Positions 8,035 through 16,938 of a stretch of DNA of 20,373 nucleotides are shown in pieces. Under the pieces are notes generated by a model. That model was not told the DNA's origin. It did not search any database and worked only from the letters and a program-made list of their open reading frames with translations. Positions within the stretch are counted from its first letter, which is position 1; every line of letters begins with the position of its first letter. Position numbers and translations under genes: made by a program. This stretch comes from CAZPQV01 sp964588705. GTDB taxonomy: Bacteria > Bacteroidota > Bacteroidia > Flavobacteriales > Weeksellaceae. The stretch lies in the NCBI GenBank assembly GCA_964588705.1, contig CAZPQV010000041.1, positions 1 through 20,373 on the forward strand, read 5' to 3'.

Positions 8035-9409
8035 TTACTTGATATTATATTTTTCTGATTTGAACTCCAATTTTTTCAGTCCGGCCCTTATTTCGGGAGC
8101 GTTCATGAAAAGTTTCCAAATCATTCCGGTTCTGTAATTTTCAATCATTGGTGAAATCGTTCCCTGATCTATGGCTAAGTATCTTGGCGTAAACCAGTTG
8201 TTATAATGGATTGATGTGGCATCGTAAGGTCCCGCAGTTCCAATAAATTCCGGCTTCTCATTATAAAGAAATCTAAGAACATTCATCGATTCCTGTGGTG
8301 TGTAAGGGAAACTGCTGATTGCTGCTGTTGGTGTGACCACACCATGATCGTTCTTTGGATTATGCGCATTGTAGCCCACACTTCCATCTTTATTTCTGGT
8401 ATAACTTGCAGTGAAACCCCAATAATTTTCTCCGTAACCTTGCCATTTCATAGGATTTTCTTTAGCGTAGTTAAACTGAATTAAAGCATGGTTTTTATTG
8501 ACATCAAAATAGTTTTTTACATATCTGTCGGACAATCCTGTGGGATCGAGTCCCAAATATGAATAATGTGCCCAAAACATCGGTCCTCCGTANNNNNNNN
8601 NNACCATTATGTTTTACAATAAGCGGAAATCCGTATTTTGTATTGTTGGTTAAATAGCCTCCGTTTCTTGTAAATCCCTGATAATAAGTTTCGGTATCAA
8701 TCGTATATGTTGGAGATGCCGCGGCAAGAATATAGGTAATCAAAGTTTCGTCGTAGCCTTTTATGGGATGATTCATTTCCCAGCCATTAATTGGTGACCA
8801 ATGCCAATATAGGATTTTTTCTCCTCCTTTTGTGTACCAGTTCCACTCCACACCTTTCCAAAGATCATCCATTTTTTTAGCAAGAATTTTCTCTTCAGCA
8901 TTCCCATTTTTAAAATATTCGCGAACGGCAATCATTCCCTGAACGAGAAAAGCAGTTTCTACAATATCACCGCCATTATCTCTGGCGCCGAATGATACAG
9001 TTTTTCCGGTACGGCCATCAATCCAGTGACTCCATGCGCCATGATGACGGTCTGCTTTTGCGAGAAAATCTGCAATGTGCGTCAGTCTTTTCACCGCTTC
9101 TTTTCTTTGAACAAATCCTCTTTCAACCCCAACTAAAATGGTCATCAACCCAAAACCTGAACCACCGGTAGTAATAACATGAGCATCATTTTTTGGATAG
9201 AAGTCTTCATGATAACGCTCTCTTCCCATTAAGGAATTGGGTTCAGCAAAATCCCAGAAATATTTAAGAGCATCTCTCTGAACTCTATCCATTAAAGCAA
9301 TATCTGCAGAACTGAACTTCATTTTTTCGTAAGTTGGTTCCGTTTTTATCGCCGTTGAACACGATAAAGAAATTAATAACAATAAAAGTAAATAGACTGT
9401 TTTTTTCAT
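8035..9409 (-). CDS. GH144-type beta-glucanase lipoprotein, second paralog (interrupted by an assembly gap)
   Basis: A 'glucoamylase family' protein (PF10091/COG5368, the family behind CAZy GH144, whose characterised members hydrolyse beta-1,2-glucan). Lipobox SLSC puts the lipid on Cys17; the following STAIK has no acidic residues, hinting at periplasmic retention. Family strings: GGSGFGLMTIL at 82-92, DNGGDIVETA at 144-153, YWHWSP at 201-206, GYDETLITYILAAASP at 218-233; after the gap GPMFWAHYSYLGLDP and IDQGTISPMIENY. By the spacing I recall for the Chitinophaga enzyme, Asp144, Asp148, Glu151 and Glu221 are catalytic candidates. Ten Ns at 8593-8602 split the frame: upstream ends HNG, downstream resumes YGGPMFW one base out of phase. 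The paralog predicts 9 missing bases, so this is one intact gene of about 457 codons, not a pseudogene. Confidence 0.88.
8593..8602. other. Assembly gap (ten Ns)
   Basis: Ten ambiguous bases lie inside a GH144 gene. Aligning the flanks with the neighbouring paralog (HNG, five residues, GPMFW) predicts nine bases here, which would restore the frame. The run is therefore most likely a placeholder of the wrong length. Confidence 0.95.
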
Positions 9410-9418
9410 TTAAATAAA

Positions 9419-10798
9419 TTATAAACCGTATTGCGTGGATTTAAAACCAAGCTTGGTAAGTCCCTGTCTAACATCCGGGGCGTTCATAAATAAATTCCAT
9501 AGAAAAGCACTTTTATAATTTTCAATCATCGGAGAAATCGTTCCCTGATCAATGGCCAAATATCTTGGAGCAACCCAATTATAATGTACGGAATATGCAT
9601 CGTAAGGCCCTGCAATCCCAACATATTTTGCTTTATTTTCATTATAAATGAACCTCATCACATTCATACTTTCGGTTGGCGTGTAAGGTATACTCGACAG
9701 TGCCGCCGTCGGTGAAATCACACCCAAATCATTAGTTGGCGAATGTGCCGAATAACCAATTGTTCCATCTGAATTACGCGAATAACTTGCCGTAAGTCCC
9801 CAATTTTTATCGCTGTAACCTGTCCAGTTTTTGGGGTTTGCAACTCCATATCTATACATAATTTTTGCGTGATTCGTAACCACATCTCCATAATTGACAA
9901 GCTCATCGGAAAGTCCACGGGGATCCAATCCAAGGAAAGAATAATGCGACCAAAACATTGGACCTACACTTCCTGAAGCTCCATTATGATTAACCACAAC
10001 AGGAACAGCATAAGAAGAAGCCCCGGAAACAATAGCTCCACCTCTTGCCCAACCCTGTGTATAAACAGATTTATTTATCGGGAAGGTTGGTGATGCAGCA
10101 GCTAAAATATACGTAATTAAAGTTTCATCATAACCCTGCAGTTTCATATTCATCTGCCAGCCATAATTTGGCGACCAATGCCAATAAAGAACATTTTCAC
10201 CCTTTGTATACCAGTTCCATTCGATACCTTTCCAAAGTTCATCTGCTTTTGCTGCTAATGCTTTCTCTGCATTATCTGTGCTGCTTTTAAAATATTCACG
10301 AACACAAATTAATCCCTGAGCCATGAATGCTGTTTCAACCAAATCTCCTCCATTATCATAAGTACTGAAAGGTAAAACAATGCCTGTACTACCATTAATC
10401 CAATGAGGCCAAGCGCCATGAAAACGGTCTGCTTTCTGTAAAAAATTAAGAGCAGTTGTAAGCCTCGTTACTGCTTCCGAACGAGAAATATAACCATTCT
10501 TAATTCCTGTAAGAATCGTCATCAGTCCGAAACCTGAACCTCCAATAGAAATCACATTGGCATCGTGCGACGGATTATCAGTATGATAGCGTTCCCTTGC
10601 CAGCTTGGAATTGGTTTCAGCATAATCCCAAAAATATTTGAACGTCTCTTTCTGAACCATATCCAGAATTTGGGCATCGGTATATGAGGTTGGCGGTGGT
10701 GGATTTGGTGGTGGCGTAGGATTATCCGGGACACCTGCACTTTCTCCTGAACATTGAACAAGAAATAAGGAAATCCACAAAATTAATATGTATCTCAT
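9419..10798 (-). CDS. GH144-type beta-glucanase lipoprotein, first paralog with proline-rich stalk
   Basis: A 459-residue protein of PF10091/COG5368 ('glucoamylase family'; CAZy GH144, beta-1,2-glucanases). The name glucoamylase is historical and should not be read as starch activity. Signal peptide with lipobox LVQC (Cys16), then a low-complexity stalk of Pro, Asn and Thr at about 24-38, as expected for an enzyme held away from a membrane. The catalytic alpha/alpha barrel fills the rest: GGSGFGLMTIL at 86-96, HGAWPHWINGSTG at 127-139, DNGGDLVETA at 148-157 with Asp148, Asp152 and Glu155, GYDETLITY at 222-230 with Glu225, MFWSHYSFLGLDP at 281-293, IDQGTISPMIENY at 416-428. The downstream paralog is similar along its whole length. 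It lies 9 bases before that gene and follows an operon-internal terminator. The exact mode (endo or sophorose-releasing) cannot be told. Confidence 0.9.
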   Translation of the reverse strand: MRYILILWISLFLVQCSGESAGVPDNPTPPPNPPPPTSYTDAQILDMVQKETFKYFWDYAETNSKLARERYHTDNPSHDANVISIGGSGFGLMTILTGIKNGYISRSEAVTRLTTALNFLQKADRFHGAWPHWINGSTGIVLPFSTYDNGGDLVETAFMAQGLICVREYFKSSTDNAEKALAAKADELWKGIEWNWYTKGENVLYWHWSPNYGWQMNMKLQGYDETLITYILAAASPTFPINKSVYTQGWARGGAIVSGASSYAVPVVVNHNGASGSVGPMFWSHYSFLGLDPRGLSDELVNYGDVVTNHAKIMYRYGVANPKNWTGYSDKNWGLTASYSRNSDGTIGYSAHSPTNDLGVISPTAALSSIPYTPTESMNVMRFIYNENKAKYVGIAGPYDAYSVHYNWVAPRYLAIDQGTISPMIENYKSAFLWNLFMNAPDVRQGLTKLGFKSTQYGL

Positions 10799-10818
10799 TT
10801 TTTCATCCTTTATAATTT

Positions 10819-10854
10819 AAAAAAAGAGACTGACTAAATTAATCAGTCTCTTTT
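10819..10854 (-). terminator. Strong intrinsic terminator inside the PUL operon
   Basis: AAAAGAGACTGA (10822-10833) and TCAGTCTCTTTT (10843-10854) form a perfect 12-bp stem with a 9-base loop. On the minus strand it ends in seven Ts (As at 10819-10825). It follows the LamG gene by about 20 bases and ends about 20 bases before the first GH144 ATG, leaving little room for a new promoter. It probably lowers expression of the enzyme genes relative to susC-susD-LamG. Confidence 0.88.
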
Positions 10855-10875
10855 AAAAGATACTTCAGTTTGATA

Positions 10876-12600
10876 TTACTTCATCAAATCTAAAATTTCT
10901 GCGTCTGTAAGCGTCCGGTTGAAGAATCTTAGTTCATCCAAAGCACTTAAATCTGACAAGTGATTCCAGTACGAGAATGTAGGTCCACCTGCACCGATGT
11001 TCACAGTATCGCAGTTTGTCCAGCTCACGGTATTGGTATAGGTTGCTGTATTTTTCAATACTCCATTCAGATAAATTTTAGAAGAAGTCGGTGAAACTGT
11101 AACAGCTACGTGTACCCAAGCATCTTCGGTTACATTGATCACACCTCCATCGTTCCAGCTTTCTCCACCTGCACCAAGACCAAGATTCAGTTTAATTCTT
11201 TGCTCGGTTGGAGAACCTTCTCTGAATATACGGAATCCGCGAGACCTGTCTTCACCACCATTCGGATCACCAACCACGATAATTCCGGCGCGGTCCGGCG
11301 ATGGATTTACCTTATACCAGAATGCTACGGTAAATGAATCACCGAACAATCCTGCTAGAGGATAATTGATATGAGAATCTGTTGCACTCTTGAAAGAGTT
11401 GCTGCCCACTTTTGCTATACCTGCAAAACCTGGAGTTCCAACAGCAGTAGCGCTGGTATTGCTTACTCTGTTATTATATTTACCATCGAAAGGCATATAT
11501 AGAGTCTCACCGTTTAGTGGTGTATAAGCAGTTCCTGCAATAGTTTGCACTTCAAACTGAGTGAGTGCTTTATTGAACAGTCTCAACTCATCCATTTTAC
11601 TGGTATCAGACAAGTGATCCCAATAACTGAACGTTGGAGCACCGGAACCAATGGACATTAATGTCGCACCAGACCAGTTAACAGGAGCAGGTAAAGTTGC
11701 AGTATTTATCAGTTCACCGTTGAAGTAAATCTTACTTTGAGTAGAAGAAATTGTAAACGAAATATTTACCCATTCTCCTTCACCAACTTTCAGAATGCCT
11801 CCATCGTTCCAGCTGTCACCAGCAGTAGTTCCTACATTCAGTTTAATACGTTGATTTACACCATCTCCTTCCCTGAACAATCTGAAACCGGAAGATCTGT
11901 CTTCACTAGCATTTGGATTTCCTACCACCAAAATACCGGCTCTTCCAGGAGTTCCGCTTACTTTGTACCAGAACGAACCACTGAATTCAGCAGAAGTTAA
12001 TCCTGTCGTTGGGAAAGTAAGATAGTTTCCTGTTCCTGCTACATAGGAATTGGTTGTTCCGTCAGCACCTTCGCCACCGTAACCAGGACCTCCAACTTCC
12101 GTTGCAGGCGTTGCTGTTACATACTCGTAGAAGTTGCCTTCAAACGGCATGTAGAATACTTCACCAGGATACTTTGTATTGTATGGATCTGCCTGTTTCT
12201 TAACGAAAGGAACTTCCTTTGTAATAACATTTCCATCAGAGTCAGTCGCAACGATTGTAATGGTGTGATTTCCATTTGGAATATCGTTTAGAACCAAATC
12301 ATTAACAACGACTTTCTTCGGATTTTCAAAAGTTGTTTCGTTATAAATTTCAGTCCCATTAAATTTCACCACAATATTTTTAACAGCAATATCATCCGTA
12401 ACTTCAAAACTTAATGTTGTAGAAGTGGTTGGCTGTATACTCTGAATCACTGTTGAACCGTTCGGATTCGGATTAATAAAAGTAACTACCGGTCCGTCCA
12501 AAGGATAATCTCCAAGAGGCTCTCTATCAAAATTCTGACAAGAGAATACAATCAGAATTAAAGCAAGAGCTCCTAAAATTTTATTAATATAATTTTTCAT
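10876..12600 (-). CDS. Tandem LamG-domain lipoprotein, probable surface glycan-binding protein
   Basis: A 574-residue lipoprotein (IVFSC, Cys21; the following QNFDRE has acidic residues, consistent with surface export). Residues about 37-134 form an Ig-like domain of the Big_7 kind (VTFINPNPNGST, GNHTITIVATDSDGN). Two laminin-G/concanavalin-like domains follow as an internal duplication, about 148-355 and 367-573. Matching landmarks are FYMPFEGN/LYMPFDGK, FWYKV, RAGILVVG/RAGIIVVG, QRIKLN, SWNDGG, SKIYFNG/SKIYLNG, TFSYWDHLSD/TFSYWNHLSD and MDELRLFN/LDELRFFN. No catalytic motif is seen. It occupies the slot after SusD where SusE/SusF-like binding proteins usually stand, 21 bases downstream of susD, so glycan capture at the surface is the likely role. 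The ligand is inferred only from the neighbouring enzymes. LamG-like domains can also be structural. Confidence 0.85.
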   Translation of the reverse strand: MKNYINKILGALALILIVFSCQNFDREPLGDYPLDGPVVTFINPNPNGSTVIQSIQPTTSTTLSFEVTDDIAVKNIVVKFNGTEIYNETTFENPKKVVVNDLVLNDIPNGNHTITIVATDSDGNVITKEVPFVKKQADPYNTKYPGEVFYMPFEGNFYEYVTATPATEVGGPGYGGEGADGTTNSYVAGTGNYLTFPTTGLTSAEFSGSFWYKVSGTPGRAGILVVGNPNASEDRSSGFRLFREGDGVNQRIKLNVGTTAGDSWNDGGILKVGEGEWVNISFTISSTQSKIYFNGELINTATLPAPVNWSGATLMSIGSGAPTFSYWDHLSDTSKMDELRLFNKALTQFEVQTIAGTAYTPLNGETLYMPFDGKYNNRVSNTSATAVGTPGFAGIAKVGSNSFKSATDSHINYPLAGLFGDSFTVAFWYKVNPSPDRAGIIVVGDPNGGEDRSRGFRIFREGSPTEQRIKLNLGLGAGGESWNDGGVINVTEDAWVHVAVTVSPTSSKIYLNGVLKNTATYTNTVSWTNCDTVNIGAGGPTFSYWNHLSDLSALDELRFFNRTLTDAEILDLMK

Positions 12601-12621
12601 TTTAATTTCTTTTCACATTAA

Positions 12622-14079
12622 TTAGTAATTCGGATTCTGTTTCAAAACACCTCCGGACTGGTCAATCGCACCCTGTGGAATCGGATAATGCTGATTTCTT
12701 GTCTGGTAACCTAAGCTTCCCAAAACAGTTTCTGCATCGCCCCATCTTACAAGATCGTAGAATCTTTCTCCTTCCATTGCAAACTCTACACGTCTTTCGT
12801 GCTTAATAGCATTTCTAATATCTGCCTGTCCTACTGCTACAACGGCCGGCATCGCCACTCTCGCTCTTACCATATTAAGATACTGTAATGCTTTTGCACT
12901 TTGTCCAAGTTCATTCGCTGCTTCTGCTGCCATTAATAAAACGTCTGCATAACGCATCAGTTTGATGTTGGTCCAATGGTTTTTGCTTTCACCTTCTGTT
13001 GCTCTTCTTGCAGGATCAGAATAGGCCTTCTTATTCCAGTAAGGTTGAGCTAATGGAGGACTTTCCGGAACGATGTTTCCAAAACCGTCATTTTGACCTG
13101 AAAACAAGATTGTTGCCGCTTTTCTAGGATCATCAGCTTCATATGCATCAACAAGATTTTGAGTCGGAACATTGAAGCCCCAGCCTAAATCCCAAGTTCC
13201 GGATCCTCTTACACCCTGAGATTCCCAATAATTGTTAGAATAATTGGTTTTGTTGATTCTTGCCAACTGAACTTCAAAAATAGATTCAGAACCGTTGTCT
13301 CCTGCACTTGTAAATAAGTTAGCATAAGATGGATAAAGTGAATATTTACCTGAATTAATGACTGCTTCAGATTTTGCAAGTGCTTCAGCCCAGTTTTTCT
13401 GATAAAGAGCCAGTTTCGCTAAATAAGAATTCGCCATTCCTTTCGTAATTCTTCCCACTTGCGTCCAGCTTTCAGGCAGATGTTCCACTGCTTCTGATAA
13501 ATCCTGCTTAATCTGAGCATCAACCTCAGCAATAGTAGATTTTGCTTTAATCGCGTCCTGAGGGTTCGAAATTTTATTAAGAACCAACGGAACTTCTCCG
13601 TAGTCACGTCTCAAATCAAAATATGCCCATGCTCTTAGAGCTTTAGCTTCTCCAAGGTTTGAAAGCGTTGCTGCATCAGGATTTGTGTGCTGAGAAATTT
13701 CATCAATCACATCATTACAGGCATAAATCAGTGAATAATGTCCGTTCCAGTTTGAAGCAGGAATGCCTTCCGTTGCAGAATACTGAAAATGATCCATCAC
13801 ATTACCCATAGCCGCAGCATCTGCCGGAATACTCCCTTTCATTGCATCGTCCGACCTAATGCTCTGGAACCAATATCTCGTCCAGTCGCTCACGCCACCT
13901 TCTGTTCTCAGTTGGCTGTAGAGACCGAAAATTTTGGTTTCGGCACCACCTACATTTAGTTCACCGTCTGTAGCAACTCCGAGTGGTTTTCTATCGAGAA
14001 AATCGTCACCGCAGGAATTTACTGCTGTCAAAGCAAACAATGAGAACAGTGAATATTTTATTAATTTATATATTTTCAT
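12622..14079 (-). CDS. susD: SusD/RagB family glycan-binding lipoprotein
   Basis: The surface lid that binds glycan and closes over the SusC pore. Lipobox VNSC gives lipidated Cys23, followed by GDDFLDRKPLG, a typical SusD start with acidic residues that match the Bacteroidota surface-export signal. The N-terminal SusD-like region runs to about 200 (AKALRAWAYFDLRRDYGEVPLV is the usual helical segment). Later TPR-like helices include KGMANSYLAKLALYQKNW and IKLMRYADVLLMAAEAANE. The C-terminal RagB/SusD block ends with HERRVEFAMEGERFYDLVRW, YPIP and QNPNY. The length of 485 is usual. It lies 18 bases after susC and 21 bases before the LamG gene, so it is co-transcribed. The symbol denotes the family, not the starch system itself. 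Confidence 0.95.
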   Translation of the reverse strand: MKIYKLIKYSLFSLFALTAVNSCGDDFLDRKPLGVATDGELNVGGAETKIFGLYSQLRTEGGVSDWTRYWFQSIRSDDAMKGSIPADAAAMGNVMDHFQYSATEGIPASNWNGHYSLIYACNDVIDEISQHTNPDAATLSNLGEAKALRAWAYFDLRRDYGEVPLVLNKISNPQDAIKAKSTIAEVDAQIKQDLSEAVEHLPESWTQVGRITKGMANSYLAKLALYQKNWAEALAKSEAVINSGKYSLYPSYANLFTSAGDNGSESIFEVQLARINKTNYSNNYWESQGVRGSGTWDLGWGFNVPTQNLVDAYEADDPRKAATILFSGQNDGFGNIVPESPPLAQPYWNKKAYSDPARRATEGESKNHWTNIKLMRYADVLLMAAEAANELGQSAKALQYLNMVRARVAMPAVVAVGQADIRNAIKHERRVEFAMEGERFYDLVRWGDAETVLGSLGYQTRNQHYPIPQGAIDQSGGVLKQNPNY

Positions 14080-14097
14080 CTTGAAATTTTTTTTTAA

Positions 14098-16938
14098 TTA
14101 AAACGTAATATTTACACCCAATGTTGTAATTACAGGAAGCGGATAGCCACCATTGTCCACTCCAAACTGCGTTGGCGAACCTCCGGCTTCCGGCGTAAAT
14201 CCTGAATTATTTCTCCATGTTACAAGGTTCTGAGCGTTGAAGTAAAGTTTCATCGCACTTAAACCAATTGAACGCGCCTGATCCGGAGTGAAATTATAAC
14301 CAAACTGAAGGTTTCTCAGTCTGAGATAACTTCCGTCTTCAATCATATATGTAGATAGATTGTTGATGTTATACCCATTGGCATCGTTTACAATCGGTTC
14401 CCAGTTTGAAGTTCCGGCTCCATTCCACGCACCTAAACGGTCGGTTCTGTAGTTGAACTGTGCGAATGTATTTCCGTTACCCCAGTTTCTGAAAATTTCG
14501 TTTCCATAAACACCCTGGAAATCTGCAGACGCAAACCAGTTTCTGTAGTTGAAACCAAAATTGAATCCATAAGTAAAATCAGGAGTAGGATTACCAATCA
14601 TCGTTCTGTCCTCAGGAGTGATTTTTCCGTCACCGTTGATATCTTTAAATCTTAAATCACCGGGACCGTAAGTTCCTAAAGTACTGATTGGAGACTGTGC
14701 AACATGCGCGTGTGTTTGGTAAATACCTTCAACCTCATATCCGTAGAAATAACCTATTGGCATTCCTGCCTCGGTAACGGATGGACCGTCGAAAATACGG
14801 TAACCGTCTTCAAAAACAGACAGTACCTTATTATTATAAGTAGTGATGTTACCACCAATATAATATCCAAAGTCTTCGTTTACTTTATCATTCCAGTTTA
14901 AAGAGGCTTCAATACCTTTATTCTCAATTTCACCCGCATTTCTGAAGAAATTTGTTGAACCTTGAGTTACGTAGTTCAGAAGGTCTTCGGTTTGTTTGTG
15001 ATAATAAACGGCTTCCCCTTTCAATCGGTTTCTTAAAGCGGAAAATTCAACCCCACCTTCGTAGCTGGTTACCACTTCCCATTTTAAATCCGGAGTATTG
15101 ATGAATGCCAACACCCAACCCGGGAAAACTTCTTTAACTGCAGGATTTATAGGACTTCCGAAAATCGCACTGGCACCAATTACATATCCAGGGTAGTTTG
15201 GATAACGGAATGGTGAATAACGGTTACCCAACTGTCCGTAAGATCCTTTAAGTTTTAATGAGTTGAAGAAATCAACATTAAAGAAGTCTTCTCTTCCTAA
15301 ATCCCAAGCACCACCAACAGCCCAGAAATTCTGGAACTGGTTTGGATTGTCTTTTGCGAAAATGGCAGAACCGTCTCTTCTAAACGAAGCGTTAAGAATA
15401 TATTTATTTCTGTAGTTATAAAGAATCCTTCCTAAGTAAGACAATGTAGCGCCATCATCATATTGTGAAGAATTGGAAGTTCTGGTCTCAGGATCTCCAA
15501 ATGGGAATGTGCTCAGATACCAGAATCTTTTATCCCAAGGAATCACGTAATCTGCACCCACTTTTTGAGTGACGTTACCGGACATTCCTTCATATTTTGT
15601 ATCATAAATGGTGTAACCTGCAAGCGCAGTTAAGTTATGACCATTCAGGTTTTTATTCCATGTTAATAGGTATTCCTGCTGTAAGCTGGTTTCTGTGGAT
15701 GAGTTCTGGTAAACTGAAGTCAGCTGCCGTCCACCATAATTTGTCGTTGCACCGGTTTCACTTACATAAACATCAAGAATCGGATTGTAACCTCTTCCTT
15801 TGCTGAATGTAAGATCCGTCATAAAGTTTGCACGGAAAGTAAAATCGTTCCAGAATTTAAATTCAGCAAAAGCATTAGCTAAAATTTTGAAATTTTCACC
15901 AAGATTGGTTCCTTTAAATTTATCAACCAAAACCAAAGGGTTACCAATTTGTGCATCTCCCAATCCAATCGGCAACTGATTATAAAGACCTGCAGCATCA
16001 TTAAACGGGGCGACAATCGGAACCGCGTTCAGTGCATTATTATAACCCATCAATCTTGGAAGTTTCGTGTGAGAAGCATTTACCTGAACTCCAATTTTAA
16101 AATTACGGTTGAAACTGTATTCATCATTAATATTAAAATTAAATCTTCTCAAATTTTCATGGCGAACAATTCCCTGCTCTTCCAAATATCCAAGACCGAT
16201 GTAAAGCTTGTTTTTATCTGAAGACGCTGCAATGCTCAGGTCATTTTTTGCGATAATTGCACCGTTGTTGGTGATTTCATCTACCCAATCTGTATTGGCT
16301 GTATAAATATTATAGTATGGATAAGGCGCAAGTCCCTGGTTTGCCCTGTTCATATCGTAAAGCAATTTGAAATCTTCGGCATTGGTCATACTTGGCTTAC
16401 CGGTCATAAACTTCGTTCCTACTGAAGAACTCAGCGTAACCGTTGGCTTGCCGGATTTCGCTTTTTTGGTCGTTACAATAATAACCCCATTTGCACCTCT
16501 TACCCCAAAAATCGCAAGTGAAGAAACATCTTTCAGCACTTCGATCGATTCAATATCATTTGCGTTTACAAAATCCATATTATCAGAAAACACACCATCA
16601 ATCACATAAAGCGGAGCGGTATGATATCTGCTGACAGTCCCTCTGATTCTGATATCCGGTGTCTGTCCCGGCTGCCCGGAGTTCACAACGTTCAAACCTG
16701 CTACTTTTCCCTGCAGGGAAGCAACCGGGTTTGCGTTTGGCTTGTCGGAAACCGAAGAACCTTCCACTTTTGTGATGGAACCGGTGAGATCTCTCTTTCT
16801 CGCCGTCCCATAACCAATCATCACCACTTCTTCAATTTTTTGTTCCCGAACGGTGTCCTGTGTTGCCTGCGCATCCACACTTATACCAAAGTATAAAGCA
16901 GCGATGATGCACGGAAACTTAAGATTAGTATTTTTCAT
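14098..16938 (-). CDS. susC: SusC/RagA family TonB-dependent outer-membrane transporter
   Basis: Imports oligosaccharides across the outer membrane with TonB energy and a SusD partner. Signal peptide at about residues 1-24; plug domain about 36-160 with EEVVMIGYGTARKRDLTGSI at 36-55, LYVIDG at 110-115, DIESIEVLKD at 128-137 and the SusC hallmark FGVRGANGVIIVTTKK at 144-159; then a long beta-barrel ending in Phe (LGVNITF). At 946 residues it is short for the family. The reason is visible: the plug follows the signal peptide directly, without the usual CarboxypepD_reg-like domain of about 80-100 residues, and without an STN signalling domain. It is the first gene of the PUL; no regulator is adjacent. 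Its upstream spacer of 222 bases is shared with the divergent DUF4197 gene. I see only a weak -7-like TAACTTTC (17007-17014) there, without a -33 partner. Confidence 0.95.
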   Translation of the reverse strand: MKNTNLKFPCIIAALYFGISVDAQATQDTVREQKIEEVVMIGYGTARKRDLTGSITKVEGSSVSDKPNANPVASLQGKVAGLNVVNSGQPGQTPDIRIRGTVSRYHTAPLYVIDGVFSDNMDFVNANDIESIEVLKDVSSLAIFGVRGANGVIIVTTKKAKSGKPTVTLSSSVGTKFMTGKPSMTNAEDFKLLYDMNRANQGLAPYPYYNIYTANTDWVDEITNNGAIIAKNDLSIAASSDKNKLYIGLGYLEEQGIVRHENLRRFNFNINDEYSFNRNFKIGVQVNASHTKLPRLMGYNNALNAVPIVAPFNDAAGLYNQLPIGLGDAQIGNPLVLVDKFKGTNLGENFKILANAFAEFKFWNDFTFRANFMTDLTFSKGRGYNPILDVYVSETGATTNYGGRQLTSVYQNSSTETSLQQEYLLTWNKNLNGHNLTALAGYTIYDTKYEGMSGNVTQKVGADYVIPWDKRFWYLSTFPFGDPETRTSNSSQYDDGATLSYLGRILYNYRNKYILNASFRRDGSAIFAKDNPNQFQNFWAVGGAWDLGREDFFNVDFFNSLKLKGSYGQLGNRYSPFRYPNYPGYVIGASAIFGSPINPAVKEVFPGWVLAFINTPDLKWEVVTSYEGGVEFSALRNRLKGEAVYYHKQTEDLLNYVTQGSTNFFRNAGEIENKGIEASLNWNDKVNEDFGYYIGGNITTYNNKVLSVFEDGYRIFDGPSVTEAGMPIGYFYGYEVEGIYQTHAHVAQSPISTLGTYGPGDLRFKDINGDGKITPEDRTMIGNPTPDFTYGFNFGFNYRNWFASADFQGVYGNEIFRNWGNGNTFAQFNYRTDRLGAWNGAGTSNWEPIVNDANGYNINNLSTYMIEDGSYLRLRNLQFGYNFTPDQARSIGLSAMKLYFNAQNLVTWRNNSGFTPEAGGSPTQFGVDNGGYPLPVITTLGVNITF

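Noticed and set aside
8035..9409. Reading the GH144 gene as two overlapping genes or a pseudogene
   Set aside because: The break coincides exactly with ten Ns, both parts align end to end with the neighbouring paralog, and nine missing bases would restore the frame.
8035..10798. Starch/alpha-glucan degradation based on the name 'glucoamylase family'
   Set aside because: PF10091 proteins are not GH15 or GH97; characterised members act on beta-1,2-glucan, and the neighbouring GH3 is a beta-glucosidase type. No GH13, GH97 or GH31 is present.
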